The notes under the pieces were generated by a model that ran no database searches, was not told where the DNA came from, and saw nothing but the letters and a program-made list of their open reading frames with translations. A stretch of DNA of 64,000 nucleotides from Trochalopteron elliotii (Eukaryota; Chordata; Aves; Passeriformes; Leiothrichidae), in the NCBI GenBank assembly GCA_024734555.1, contig JANPWX010000443.1:2028207-2092206 (forward strand). Reading direction: 5' to 3'. Positions 1-11,767 of this stretch are shown here, piece after piece (the stretch's first letter is position 1; each line of letters starts with the position of its first letter). Position numbers and translations under genes: made by a program.

Positions 1-207
1 GGCATCTCTCCCTCTCTCTCTCCAGCTTGCAAGCTGTCATTGAATTTCAAAACTGAAAACAGGAGTATTTGATTCAGATGTCTTTTGAAAATAAGTCTGG
101 GGTACAAACTGTTGAGATTGGTTTAATTTTATTACAAATATTGCAAATTATTACAAGAAGATGTCTTGTTCCCTTCCATATGTGGAGCAAACACAGTTCT
201 GTCCAGG
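1..207. other. Unassigned AT-rich sequence
   Basis: It starts with a short CT-rich run and contains the 12-bp palindrome agcttgcaagct. I see no gene or recognisable repeat before the assembly gap at 208. Confidence 0.5.
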
Positions 208-217
208 NNNNNNNNNN
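208..217. other. Assembly gap of 10 N
   Basis: Exactly ten N, so this is probably a placeholder rather than a measured length. The sequence right of the gap is the interior of a CR1 element and the sequence left of it is not. The gap therefore hides the CR1 boundary, and probably a 39-bp tandem repeat that another CR1 copy in this window carries at about 32.2 kb. Confidence 0.95.
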
Positions 218-556
218 GGGAAGGGAATGGAGCCCCAGGAGGGGCTGAGGGAGCTGGGGAAGGGGCTCAGCCTGGAGAAAAGGAGGCTCAGGGGGACCTT
301 GTGGCTCTGCACAATTCCCTGACAGGAGGGGACAGCTGGGGTTTAGGTCGGATATTAGAAAAAATTTCTCATGGAAAGGGATTTCCTGTCCTGGTGAAAT
401 CTGCCCAGAAGTGTGGTGCAGTCCCTGTCCTTAAGGGATTTAAAATCTGTGTGGATGTGGCACTTGGGAACACAGGGAAGAAGTGGCCTTGGCAGTGCTG
501 GGTCAGCAGTTGGAGTTAAAGATCCTGGAGTTCCCACCTAAATCAGTGATTCCGTG
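218..556 (+). mobile_element. CR1 LINE, 3' portion
   Basis: CR1 is the dominant non-LTR retrotransposon of birds and is usually severely 5'-truncated. Visible CR1 landmarks in order are the 'ctcagcctggagaaaaggagg' region, 'aggtcggatattagaaaa', a diverged middle section, 'gatgtggcacttgggaaca', and a degenerate 3' end near 540-556 (cctaaatcagtgattc). The copy runs in the + direction and is old: the tail is well diverged and the open frame crossing it has no meaning as a protein. The 5' side is cut by the gap at 208-217. It belongs to the same subfamily as the minus-strand copy at 31.8-32.3 kb. Confidence 0.85.
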
Positions 557-2224
557 GATCCAATCTTGGATGTGGCTCTGCCTTTCCTCATTAACTGAGA
601 GAGGTTGAAGAGCCTGTGCTGGACAGGGTTCCTTGGCTCCCAAGAGCCTGGCAAAGAGTACACAGCCACATTCTGGGGAGAGGAGAGGAATGAAGAGAAA
701 TAAACATTTCAAGAGTGAAATAAAACCATGCTGTGATGGCCACCTCAAATTCTGGAGGGGGCGTAAGAAGCCGGGATGGAAATAATTTAATATTTGGTGG
801 GAAGTAAGGAAAATGGAAAAGCAAGAGAGGGAAATGTAACTGCTACAAGATATCAAGTGACCAAGAAGTGCACAAAGAAGAAAGAACAAAAAGAGAGATT
901 GAAATATGACAGAAGAAAATGTCTGAAAGACTTGCAGGGGAAGAACAAATCTGTGAACAGAGAAGTGAAGGAAGGGCTTCACATGGACTTATTCTGAGTT
1001 GTGTTTGAGGCAGGTTTACAGGTAAAGCCAGGCACTCCAGAGAGAATGTATATTTACAGGCATGTAAACACATAGTTCCAGAAGGCACTGAGAAATTCTA
1101 ATTAATATTCACCCACATTAAGTTAATCCCCTTTTTAAGGGCCACTCTTCTTCCGTGCTGCTTTTCCACAGCTTAGTCCTTGCTTCATCATCAGGAGGCA
1201 GAAATGGAAGTTGGAAAGGTCTGCAAACCCCATTTTTCCAGGTGGCTCTGGAACACTAATCTGAAGTGACGCTGAGAAGTTTTGCAGGAGGAATGGAAAC
1301 CTTTCAGAGCACATTTTAATTTACTCCCCAAAGCCAGAGATTGGCTGTTCCAGGGAAGTGGCAAAGGCGAGAGGAGAGGAAATGAGGAGCAGCAGAGGTT
1401 ACCTAACACCACAATTTTTGAAGGGAGCTCAATATGGTGTTTAATTCTGTTTTCAATCAGCTGCAGGGGAAGGCAGTGGTGGGGAAATGTAGTTAGGAAT
1501 TCAGTGTTGGGATTTGGGAGATCCTGTCCTCAGGAATATGAAGTGTTGGTAGAAATTGGGCATTTTGTGCTCGCAGTTGGTGATGTGACACAATTCTATA
1601 AGAATATAAAATTGAAAGATGCAGTTCTCTGCTTTCCCAGACACCTCTGGCCACCATCTGTGTCCTCGACCTTTCCTTGCAGGAACATAAGAGAACTTCT
1701 TAATTTCATAAAATACAAACCCTAAAGAGCATTACCTCAAATTTACACCTGAGAGATCCTTTTCCCACAGAAACAGCTGTTTAAATACAGCGATTTTTTA
1801 AAATTCTAATGAAATTCTTCATTTTAATGAACTTCTAAATATCTGCTTCTCATGGATCTTATTCATGGTGCAACCTCCAAGTGAATTTTCTGCACAACTG
1901 GAAATGCTCAGACGTTTAACCATTGGTTTTTTTCCTAGTAATAAAGTAGTCTGCATACAGTAATTTCCACAAAACCCTCTCAATTTGGAAAGAGAAGAAC
2001 TTTAAATAGGTTCCTCCTCCTCTCTTTTCACCTTGCTTCTTCTTAAGATCAACCCTTCCATGGCTCCCAGTCCACCTGCTGGTATTTGGAGATCTCTCTC
2101 TTGCTGCAGTTCAGAAGGGAGAACTAACAAGAATGGGACATAATTCAAATTTCTTTATGAAGGGAAGCCATATGTAACTTCCACTTGTAAATGTCAAACC
2201 TACAATGAATTTTTAGAATAAGAA
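557..2224. other. Unique sequence, no supported gene
   Basis: AT-rich single-copy DNA. The longest open stretches (for example 503-982 minus and 1,282-1,725 plus) have low-complexity or unbiased composition and no recognisable domain, so they are treated as chance. Confidence 0.5.
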
Positions 2225-2262
<38 letters not shown>

Positions 2263-2294
2263 TACTACTACTACTACTACTATTACTACTATTA
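2225..2294 (+). repeat. Compound trinucleotide microsatellite (ATT)n-(ACT)n
   Basis: About twelve ATT units run directly into about ten ACT units in the same 3-bp phase, with two ATT interruptions near the right end. A single T-to-C step relates the two motifs. On the minus strand it reads as a poly-Asn/poly-Ser stretch, which is a by-product of the repeat. Confidence 0.95.
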
Positions 2295-4585
2295 AATATT
2301 TGGGGAGGGGGTTGAGAGCACTCTGTCTTCCTGTTTACATTTCCCAGCATGAAGCTGCAGTGGTTCTCTTTCTGATGAAGCAGTAGCACAAATTCCCCCT
2401 CCTGAAAGCTACCCAATAGTTTCATTTTTAGGAGTGCTCAATTTGGCCTAGATTACATGGTCGTGAAAGTTTGTGACTCATGCACTTCCTCCCTCTCACA
2501 GAAATAAAACAGTAGTAGAAAATATAAAGAAAAATGCCACCGTGATGAAATCCATCAGGACACGACGAATCCGGAGGATTTTGGTTGGCACAGGGCTCTG
2601 TGGAGCATCCATCCCCAAAATAAATCATGATTAGGGCAATTTCCATTGAAAACAAATCTCAGATATCATATCCTGGCGTGGTATCAACTACGCAGTCTCA
2701 ATTGCAAATTTAGCCTCTCGAGATAAGAAAAGCATTGAACACATTTATCCAACAATTTCTGAGTGCCTGGGATGAACTTTATTAATGGCAGAGAAAGGGA
2801 GGAATGGAACCAGCAATAATATCCATGAGCACAGTATTTACTCTCTCTCAGAACCAGCTGGGCTGACAAATTTTACCAAAGACATTGGGAATTTAAAACA
2901 CAGTATTATTAATAGTTTTATGGCTATAAAAACATTTTTCTCTCCCTTCACGCCGTCTTTTTTTGTTTCTGATGAAGCCCTGGTTTGTTCCAGGGAGTAA
3001 TCCTGGTTAAGATATTGTGTAAGTTTGTGTTTGTCCAGGTCATGAGGAGAAAGAGGGGTTGCAGGTGAGATAAAACAGCCTCAGAGGATGACTAAAAGGG
3101 CAAGTGCCATGTGCCTTCCTGCCTACTTATTCTTTTACTTACCTGTTATGGAAGGTACTTTCACCTTCAAGGTCTCAGTGGGGTTGAGGAACTTCTTCCA
3201 TTTCCAAATATCCCTCTTCAACCTCTACAAGTTAAGACTAAAAGTTATAGTTCCATTTGAGCTCTTCCTGCAGCCGAGAGTGTTAAGAAATAACAGCTTT
3301 GAAAAGTGGCCCTTGAAAGGTGAAATTGATACCACACAAAAGGGCAGAAGGATCTTACAAAGTACTTTACAGGAGCATCAGAACAAAAAAAAAGGTAAAA
3401 TTGTTCCTTCAGCATAAAGAAGGACTAAGCTGTAGTGCTGCCTCTCTCATGTCTATCCAAAAGTGATGTAAATATGAAATCTGAATATTCACAGCAGAAC
3501 CTGAGTGCTGGAGAAGGGGTGAAATCATCACTGTGACCCTGACACAGAACAGTGGGACAGTTCCAGACTTTGTGTGATAAATCCCATCTCATCCATGCTC
3601 TGTGTGGAGGTTGGGGTTCCTGAAGCAGCCCCAGATTTGGCTGGAACATTTCAAAGTGAAGGAGCCCTACGTGCAGCATGGCCCAGAGGGTCAGAAATGC
3701 AGGCAGGGGTTGAAGGGCTCGTTAGCTCTGGCTCAAACTCGTTATTTCTCCTGTCCAGGAGCCAGGGGTTGGAAGCACCCAGCTCCTAAATGCTCAGCAA
3801 AGAGCTGAGGCAGAACATCCTGCAGCTAAATGTCTCAAATGCTCCATTATTTATGACCAATACCTTGAGGCCTGCCTTGTATTCAGCAGGAATTTCTGAC
3901 ATGCAGGAGCAAGAATTGTTTCAACTCAATGGGTGCTCCACGAGGCTCTTTGGAGCAGAAGACAAGACAAAAACATAATAACAAATAGCACAAATAACAC
4001 AAATAACACTCAAATAAAAAGGAATAACAGCTTGTTGCTTCATTTCCTGAAACTGATATTGGTCATAGTAGCACATCCCATGATAATTTATAGTTAAAGG
4101 CATTTAAGCAGGCAGCTGCTGTGTCCAGGCTGGAATCTGGAAGGAATATCCTGAGCTTTATTTAGCCTGTGAAGGTGTAAGGAAACCTGGCTGCAAAGGT
4201 TCTTCTCCAGTTTCTCTCAGTTAAGGACTTTGCCAGCTGGATCCTGCTGCTTTCTTCAGGGATCAGCAGAAGGAATAATATTTACCCAGGCTAGAACTTG
4301 CAAAGCAGTTTCCCTTCTCTCTGGCTCAGGGACACTTTGCAGTCACTGGATTATGGACTCGTGTGTGTGATCTGGGAGAGAGAACTGAGCACAGCAGGGT
4401 ATAATGAACTTCCCAGAACCAGCTGATTAAAAAGGGACTTTGAAGGATTCGGGCCTGCGCATCCCTCAGACTCGTAGTGCTCACCAGAGGAGCCCTTTCC
4501 TTCCTTACTGTGGGAATCCCAGTAAGGCTCAAATGCCACAAAATCAGGATTTTTGCACCTCATTAAGGAACAATTCTATGAGAAG
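2295..4585. other. Unique sequence, no supported gene
   Basis: Single-copy DNA without a recognisable repeat. It contains one splice-bounded open stretch on the minus strand (3,143-3,224, listed separately). The + strand frame at 3,088-3,417 (109 codons) overlaps it and shows no domain. Confidence 0.45.
3143..3224 (-). CDS. Candidate internal exon, unidentified (low confidence)
   Basis: On the minus strand an 82-base stretch is preceded by a cttgtag acceptor and followed by a strong donor (ACAG, then gtaagtaaaa). One frame is open throughout and begins RLKRDIWKWKKF, ending KVKVPSITG, with phase 0 at the start and 1 at the end. The acceptor lacks a strong polypyrimidine tract. The peptide belongs to no family I know. 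Strong donors with an open frame upstream are expected by chance in 64 kb read on both strands, so a pseudo-exon is the likelier explanation. Confidence 0.15.
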
Positions 4586-6534
4586 GTTGTTGTTTTTTTT
4601 TTTTTAATTTCAATTATATGATAATTGAGATCAATTATATGAGCAATTTTTAATTAGTTATATTTTCAGAAACTGATCACTATTTTCTCACATCCGTGGA
4701 GCCATCCAAGCAAAGCCTTGCAAAACCTGCTGGATCATTCCATCATCCCCCCAGGGGCCACACCAGCACCCCAAATTGAGGTTAACCTGGCAGCCAGTGT
4801 GCTGCAATGGGAAAATGAGCTTAGGTATAAATATCACCTGTCCTGGCCTTCAGGAACCATGTGAGACCTCTGGCTGTGCTGACCTGACTAATGACACAAA
4901 CACTTCCCACCTCTCTGCAGCAGGGCTGGGGCAGCACAGCAGGGCCTGGAGCTCCTCATCACCATTCCTGTTAATTAGGAGTGTCCTCCTATCCAAGTGG
5001 GAAAGAGGAAAAACAACAAAATGTTTTTATTCCAATATGTGAGGGGGGGAAAAAGAAGAAAAGGTTCATCTGTTTGGTTTAGGCCTTTTAGATCATCCAA
5101 CCATCAGACATGTGCAGAGCCAGCCCTTACTCCCAGAGCTGCCCTTGGGGTGAAATTTTTAGGTTGTCCTTCTTATTTGAAGCTGAGCTGACTGTTTCCA
5201 TAATTCTCAGAGTTTTTGTACTGCAGCTGCAGGAAACCTGCAAGAGTTGGGGTTGTTTTTGCAGTTTCATTCCCTCCAAGGCCATTCCCCTCCTCTTTTT
5301 CTTGTGCCCAAGGTAACTCTCCATAAAATGCCATCCCATGGAAACCAGCTGATGGCCAGTGCTGCCCAGCAGCCACCAGAGATCACAGAAGCCAATAAAA
5401 GGGATTCACACTCCCTCTCTCCTACCTTGAAACCAGCTTTTAAAAGAGAAGGGGCCAAATTGGAAATGAGCATCAGCAGTTCCAACCAGGGTGAAGCCAA
5501 TCCACCCACACTGAGAGGGACAGGTCTCCCTTGGATTTCAATTCCTCCTGCACAGGGAAAACAGAGGGTGCAGCAGAATTGTCATTAACTTTCATTCATC
5601 CTAGTGGGCACTGAGATGTGGGATTGTTTTTCCTGTCCTCTGGAGAAACACACAAAGTCACAAACAGAGCAGATAAAGAGGAACAATGTGAAAGCTTGGG
5701 ACAGCCTAAGCTGGGCTGTAGGACACTTATTTTACAAAGGTAAATACTAAAGCACCCTGAACATGTTTTCAAGGAGGGTTAGCAGAGAGTATTTTCCATT
5801 CTGGACTTCTTGAAAATACAACTTAACACTACAAAAGAGTAACCTCTGTGGTAATGATGGAATTCACTCTATGAGTTTTCACTCTGCTATTCAGAACTTG
5901 CTCACAAAAATAAAGGGAATTTTTTCCAGGCACTTTGTATCCTGAATGTTTACCAAAACCAGTCAGATGATGAATTACATTTTTTTGTGTATCTGTATGA
6001 TAAACCATTTGTAAAGGTAATGCTGTGTGAATATTAATAAAAATGCAGTGAGCTGGTATTGTTTCTCAGGCTATATTGATCATATTAATGAGAACGGTAA
6101 TGTATGTATGTTTATTATGATTAACAGAGCTCTGTTCATGTTGCATTTTCCATTTGAATGAAATTAACTTTCTATAGTTGCTGAAGATGAATATTAAATA
6201 CAGAGAAATGATTGGTTAATAAGCTCTTCCAAAACCCTCTTCACGCCTATGTCAAATTTTGTACACTTGCTATAAATTAATAATCTTGAAAACTAAAAAT
6301 TATTGGCAATTGTGGATGGAAAAACCCAAAGGGGAAGAACCTGATCTAAGCAACAACAAGTACAACGAAGAAACTTCCACTTAAAGATGTATCTTAACAA
6401 AACAATTTAGTGAAAATGAGCTGCTGTGCCACTACCAGAGTAGAGAGAATCCAGTCCATAATTTCAGGGCATATGCAAAGAGAAAATATAGCTGCAGGAA
6501 TGAGACAAATTCTGTTTAAACACAGGTGGTTCGA
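4586..6534. other. Unique AT-rich sequence
   Basis: A T12 run near 4,591 is followed by an AT-rich stretch with a repeated caattatatga word. The rest is single-copy. The part from about 5,990 to 6,250 is low in GC and dense in TAAT and TTAAT words, and could be conserved non-coding DNA. No gene is supported. Confidence 0.4.
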
Positions 6535-6595
6535 GTTTGTGTTTTGGTTTGGTTTTTTGTTTTGTTACGTTTTGTTTTGCTTTGCTTTTTCTGTC
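6535..6595 (+). repeat. GTTTT-rich low-complexity tract
   Basis: Imperfect G(T)n units (gtttt, gcttt) cover about 60 bases. They create the T-rich run before a cag at 6,618-6,620 that mimics a splice acceptor. No exon is called from it. Confidence 0.7.
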
Positions 6596-9500
6596 TTGCA
6601 TTTCTTTTCTGGCAGCAGTTCAAAGAATTGTGTTCCTTCATTGCCTTAAGACTTGCTCCTGCAAATGGTAAAAAGGGTAGAAAAGGAAAGAGATTCTTTC
6701 TAAGATGTTCAGTGGAGCTCATATTCCTGATCTAGCTGAAGATGTCCCTGTGCTTTTCAGGAGCTTGGACCTTCCAAGGTCCTCTCCAAGCCATACAATT
6801 TGATGATTTTCTCCAAGCAAAACTCAGGCCTTCTCTGAATGAATCTTGTCTAAGAAAGGTGATTTGACAAGATAAAATCATGAAATAAAAGCCTGCCCTG
6901 AAGATGCACAGCCCAAACCCTTTTCAGGACACACCATCAGGCCCTAATACCAGCACTGAAGTGGCAAAACTGGAATTACTGAAGCCGAGAGGATTAAACA
7001 GCACCAGAAGATGAAAGAGCAGAGGTTTAAGGAATTGATAAAAGATGATAGAATGGAGGTTTCCTCGCAAAGGGAACTTTCTTTCCTCAGTACAAACAAG
7101 TTTCTGTGATCAATCACCAAAGATTGTCCATCCAAACCTAAATGGGCAGCGACAAGTTTGTGCAGGGTATTGGATTCCTGTCTGCTCACTGGAGATATTC
7201 CCACCATACTTCCACTGTTCTGTATGAATATTATTGGACTTTGAATTTGGTGCAAAGAGCAGGGAATTTTGCAGCTTATTCTGGGCACTGCAATTCTCAT
7301 CATGAAGTTATTAGTAAGAAGGAATGAACAGTAATTGTGAGGGAACAACGAGGTTATAATCATAACTCGTTCCAAATTATACTCCTGTGATCTCCCTTTT
7401 GCTCCAACTGGAAGCTGCTTTTAAACTTGGGAAATTTTCAATAATAAAGTTAAGGAGGAAATTACTGGGCATTTCTTTGAACAGTAAACTTCCTAGAAAT
7501 GCAGAGATTGTCATAATCAGCAAGTTCATGGGCTTCAAAGTGCTGTGTTCACCTGACAGTTCTTTCAATCATTTTTCAGTAAAATACATCTGTAGCCATC
7601 GAGGCATTGTGTAATCCCCCCACACACCTGTAAATTATAATGTGGGATGTCATGATTTATTTCATAGCATAAAAGCTGTTAAATGAATACTGACAGCACC
7701 ATTAGCGTCCTGATCTTGAACTGAAGTGCAAGTCAGCTCTGCTTAAGTCATCATTCTCAGGAGCCACAAATAAATGTGCACTTGAAAAAGGTGCTGTGGG
7801 TTAATCAGAGCTGAATTAGTCAAGAAAGGAATTGGGGGAGAAGGGAGCAGTTCAGGAAATGACAGCCTGAAGCTCTTCTTCCAGCGCTGGTTCTTGAAGC
7901 AGAACAAAGCCAAAGACCCCAGAACACAAAAAAATAGGCCTAAAACTTGATTAATTCAGAATTAACTGAGAGATATCAGTGTTGTTGCAGCAGCTTGTGC
8001 TCTGAGTGCTCCCACCCACACCTCCTGCCTTGCTCCCTCTCTTGGGAAGCAGAACCCAAATGGGCTCCACTCCCTGAGCTCCTCTTTGCCTTCTGCCTTC
8101 CAGGAAGTGTCCTGGTGAAAAGTAAAGTAGGGAGAACCAAATGAACTCAGCTCAGAGTTAATTTATCCCACCAAGAACCATCAATTACTGTTGCTCTGCC
8201 TTAAATCCCAGATTCCTTGATATCAGGAAAGAAAATGGCTCCTTGTGCTTGCACTGAAATAAAATGTTTAATTTCTATTCCTAACCTAATCCGAACTAAT
8301 GGTGTTCTTTGACTCCTTGACATACAAATACTTATTTTCCCACAATTCATGTTCTGTTTTGTTTGTTCCCTAATGTAACACTGCCCATTTCGTTGCTCTC
8401 CTACACATATAAAACACTTTTTTTCCCCTCATACAAATACTGTCATTTCTGGAGGTGAAATCTGGCTGCCTGTCCTTGGAGCCTGACGAATTCTGTTGTA
8501 TTATAAATATTTATCACAAATCTTTTAATACCAACAGCTGTGCTCCTTTCACATGCAGAGCTGGTTTTATAAAAGGTCAAGGCCTCTGTTCCTCTTCCCA
8601 GTTTCCACAAGACTTCAGAGTGTTGCCATTTGGCCCTCCACAAACAGGACTCAACACGCCTCCAGGAGGACTGTTCCTTCTTAATGAGGAATAATTGTTC
8701 TCTCTCCCAGTACAGATCTTATCCCAGTTTGGACATTCTTTCTACTTTTACTTGCATGTTTGTCTCAGTCATTTATTCCAANCCAACCTATTTTGTACCA
8801 GGACAAAACCTGGGGACACACCAAGGACCAGCACTTTGTGGTGTGGAGTTTTTCTGTCCCAAAATTCAAGTGCAGCTGCAATGTGAGACACTGAGTGCTG
8901 AAACCTCTGTTCTTTGGTACCCCCGAAAGAGTCTTGGTGCCACCAGGGTTCCTGGGTGCTGGAGAGAGCAGGAAAATCAGTGCTGAAGGAGAGTTTGCAC
9001 CAGGAATTCTGGAGGCTTTAGATATTCTGTATAAACTGTGGGGCGTTACAGGATGTTATATTTGGCTTATATTATTTATTATTTATGGGATTCTATTTAA
9101 TGCAACTGATCCCCTGAGGACAGGAAGTGCACTGCCACTGCCAAGAGAGGATTCTGGTTTCCAGCTCACGTGAGAGCCCTGGGTTTTATTTCTGGATTGT
9201 CACTGCTGACAACCCAGAGGCTGCAGGATTTGCCTGTAGAAAACAGAACTGATTTGTGCCTGCCCATGTACACAATGGATTTATGTGATTTCGCTGCCAA
9301 GAAAAGTATAATTGTTTGAAACTTTAAGGTCAGTTGAACACAGAAGGCCCAAATGTTTTGAAGACCAATGGCACTGTTTCACCAAAGCCCAGCAACAGAT
9401 GAAGCCTCTGTGCTCTGGATTTCAAAAGGAATTGATTTTATAAAGTGATTTTGCAGCTCTGGAATCACATTCTGCAGCTTGACTGAGGGGAAGTGTCATT

Positions 9501-10085
9501 TCAAAAATGAGATACACTTTTAAGATGTTAATTAGTAATTTAAAATCTTTCTCTAAGGCTCAGTTTGAATGCTTGTCTTAAAAAACACGTAAGCCTTAAA
9601 AATATGTAAACTGTCATGGTGCACAGATGATTCCTTCTGAAATAATTTATTCCTTCCTCATTTGAGTCTGTGACTGTATTATGGCTCAACTTTTATCCCC
9701 TCTCAATTCAACAGATGTTTTTCAATTAAATCAAGAGACGCGAAATCAGTAGGTAAAATGAATAATTTATGAAGCCTACTGTGTGATTTTTAAAATCACA
9801 GCGTTCCCAATTACGGGTGGATTTCAGGGAGGTTTCAAAGATCCTGACAACTTTGTGCTGAGCCAGGAGAACTGAACCCTTTTACATATTCCTTTAACCT
9901 GGCTGGGAAACCCTAGGGAAAAAAAAAAAAATGTGGATCCTGTAAATGGGCTGAGCCTTGCTTTGAGTCCATGTGGAGCAGGAGGGAGCAGATCACCAGA
10001 GCTCAGCTCATCCTGGAGGGGAGAAGAGCTGCTCTGCCTGGTCCTGGGGGGTTGAGGGATGATGAAGCAACACTCATGATCCGCC
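6596..10085. other. Unique sequence, no supported gene
   Basis: Single-copy DNA with one unresolved base at 8,782. Open frames reach at most about 143 codons (6,944-7,375 minus) and none shows a domain. I recognise no transposable element. Confidence 0.45.
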
Positions 10086-10400
10086 AGCAGACAGAAATGC
10101 ATCGCCGTGCCACGTTGGGTAATTCACGACATAAATTTGCATAATTTAATTAAAAGAAATTCACGAGCGTATTCTCAGCAAAAAGAGAAGAATCGTCGTG
10201 TCTGGATACAAATATAGAACTGAGGGGAGAATGTTGTCAACAAGTGGCACTGCCTGGTCTTGTATCATCTGTCAGTCCTTGAAACATTGCAATAATAAAA
10301 ACAGAGTGTTTCCATTATGTTCCCCACACAATATTATCCGATTCTGACAGAAAACCCTTTAAAATCCTGTGTACAAACGTGATATAAGAGCTTATATTGC
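10086..10400. promoter_or_regulatory. Candidate conserved non-coding element
   Basis: This block stands out from its surroundings by keeping nine CpGs in about 125 bases (10,080-10,205). It carries a POU/octamer-like word (atttgcat, 10,135-10,142) five bases from a TAATTA homeodomain core (10,147-10,152). Retained CpG in an otherwise CpG-poor, AT-rich desert suggests constraint. No conservation could be measured, so the regulatory role is inference. Confidence 0.35.
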
Positions 10401-11246
10401 AATAATTCTCCTCACTGAAACATTATTTTTGCATTTTCTCTCTCCTTTTATGCCCAAAGGACAGGGAACACCATTAATGCAAAGATTTTTCTCTTGTTCT
10501 GAGGGTCTCTCATTTCTATTATTCCTTTCATTGAAATATTCTTAGGAAAAGAAGTTTGCTTTAACATGAGGTGATGTAAGACGACAGGGAACAAGTAAGG
10601 AATTTTTATGTTCTCATTGTTAAAAGTTCAAGTAGGGTTCAGATAGGCAAAGTAGAATTCTATCAGGTAGAACCCAAAGAGGAAAATCAAAACAGCTTAT
10701 TTTGCAGAAATTATGATTTTTCAGCATCAAGTGATCAGGATTTGCCATGAATGTGCTTGGTAACCCCCTGCTTAATTCCTGACTCACTCCTAACCCAAGC
10801 CCTGCCACCCACTGAGGGATTCTAAAGCCTTTAAAGGCCAGCTCCAAATGTGTCCTGGATCTGAACCAGCCTCTTCCCATCATGGGCTGGGCAAGACAAG
10901 TTCCCTGAGGCAGTTCAATATATGAGAAATATATATCTTTACTGTTAGGTAATTCACATTTTCCTCAAGCAGTCATAGCAGATATCTTTTTTAAAAAATT
11001 ATTATTCTTGTGGAGTAGGAAAATAATAAGGGAAAAAATGAGGCTTCCACAGTAACACAAGAGTAACAGCCACATATAAAATATGGCCTTGATACCTCTG
11101 GAGTAATTTTGAATAATTCTGACTTTTTACAAGTCAGAACCTGTAGTTTTGTGTCCAGCTTGATAACAAACACTGGACAAGTGGACCTGGGCTCAGACAC
11201 AACAATCCTACATTGATTTTCACCCCATTTCCTGCACCCTGCCCAG
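10401..11246. other. Unique sequence, no supported gene
   Basis: AT-rich single-copy DNA. The open frame on the minus strand at 10,620-10,883 has no domain or splice context. Nothing else is seen. Confidence 0.45.
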
Positions 11247-11343
11247 GCCAGGACAGGCTGGGAGCACTCAGCATTTCCCTTTGCCTTTGGAAAGCAGAAG
11301 GGTTTCTGCTGCTGAGAGGATCACGTTGGAGGGGCAGTAAACA
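11247..11343 (+). CDS. Splice-bounded open stretch, probable pseudo-exon
   Basis: A very good acceptor (pyrimidine-rich run ending ccctgcccag) and a good donor (aaaca, then gtaagtgac) enclose 97 bases. One frame, starting at the third base, is open throughout (QDRLGALSISLCLWK, then further residues), ending with two bases of a split codon. A second frame runs to a stop at the far end. Its end phase does not fit the candidate exon at 15,512. I recognise no protein, and this may be only a cryptic exon. Confidence 0.12.
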
Positions 11344-11630
11344 GTAAGTGACTTTTAAGTAGCTTTTAGAGCAATCATATGTTAATTATAAAAGCATCTG
11401 TGTCAGACTTTACCTCCTCAGCACAACCTTTAATGCATCTAAAGCCCTTCCTATTTATATGAGCCCGTTTCCTCTTGATTGTGGAACGCTGCAGGCAGCC
11501 AAACTTTCCATTTACCCTTCCATTACTCCTTTAGTGTGCCTAATACATATTTTTCTATTTTATTTGATATTGCTGCATCATGTATCATCTATGAGGGAAT
11601 CAAGCTTGGTCATTTAAATACATTACTTTT
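11344..11630. promoter_or_regulatory. Weak candidate non-coding element
   Basis: Single-copy AT-rich block with several TTAAT/ATTA words, followed by a T12 run at about 11,645. It resembles conserved desert DNA by texture only. Confidence 0.2.
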
Positions 11631-11731
11631 TAAAACCACCCTATTTTTTTTTTTTTAGTGTGGAGGCAGAGAAAATTTCAACCTCTTGACCAATGAGCAA
11701 CAAAAATAATTTGTTATTTTAAAAATATAAA

Positions 11732-11767
11732 TTTATAATTATATAATTATAATTATATAATTATAAA
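11732..11767. repeat. 36-bp perfect AT palindrome
   Basis: The 36 bases are identical to their own reverse complement, are made only of A and T, and are built from a repeated TATAATTA-like word. The symmetry is partly an effect of the simple repeat. Such sequences can extrude cruciforms and are hot spots for small rearrangements. Confidence 0.9.

Noticed and set aside
503..982. Hydrophobic 159-codon minus-strand frame
   Set aside because: Phe/Leu/Ser-rich translation of the complement of A/G-rich DNA; it overlaps the end of a CR1 and lacks any recognisable pattern.
6600..6676. Exon after a strong T-rich acceptor at 6,620
   Set aside because: The pyrimidine tract comes from the GTTTT low-complexity run, the donor (aatg/gtaaaa) is weak, and the peptide is not convincing.
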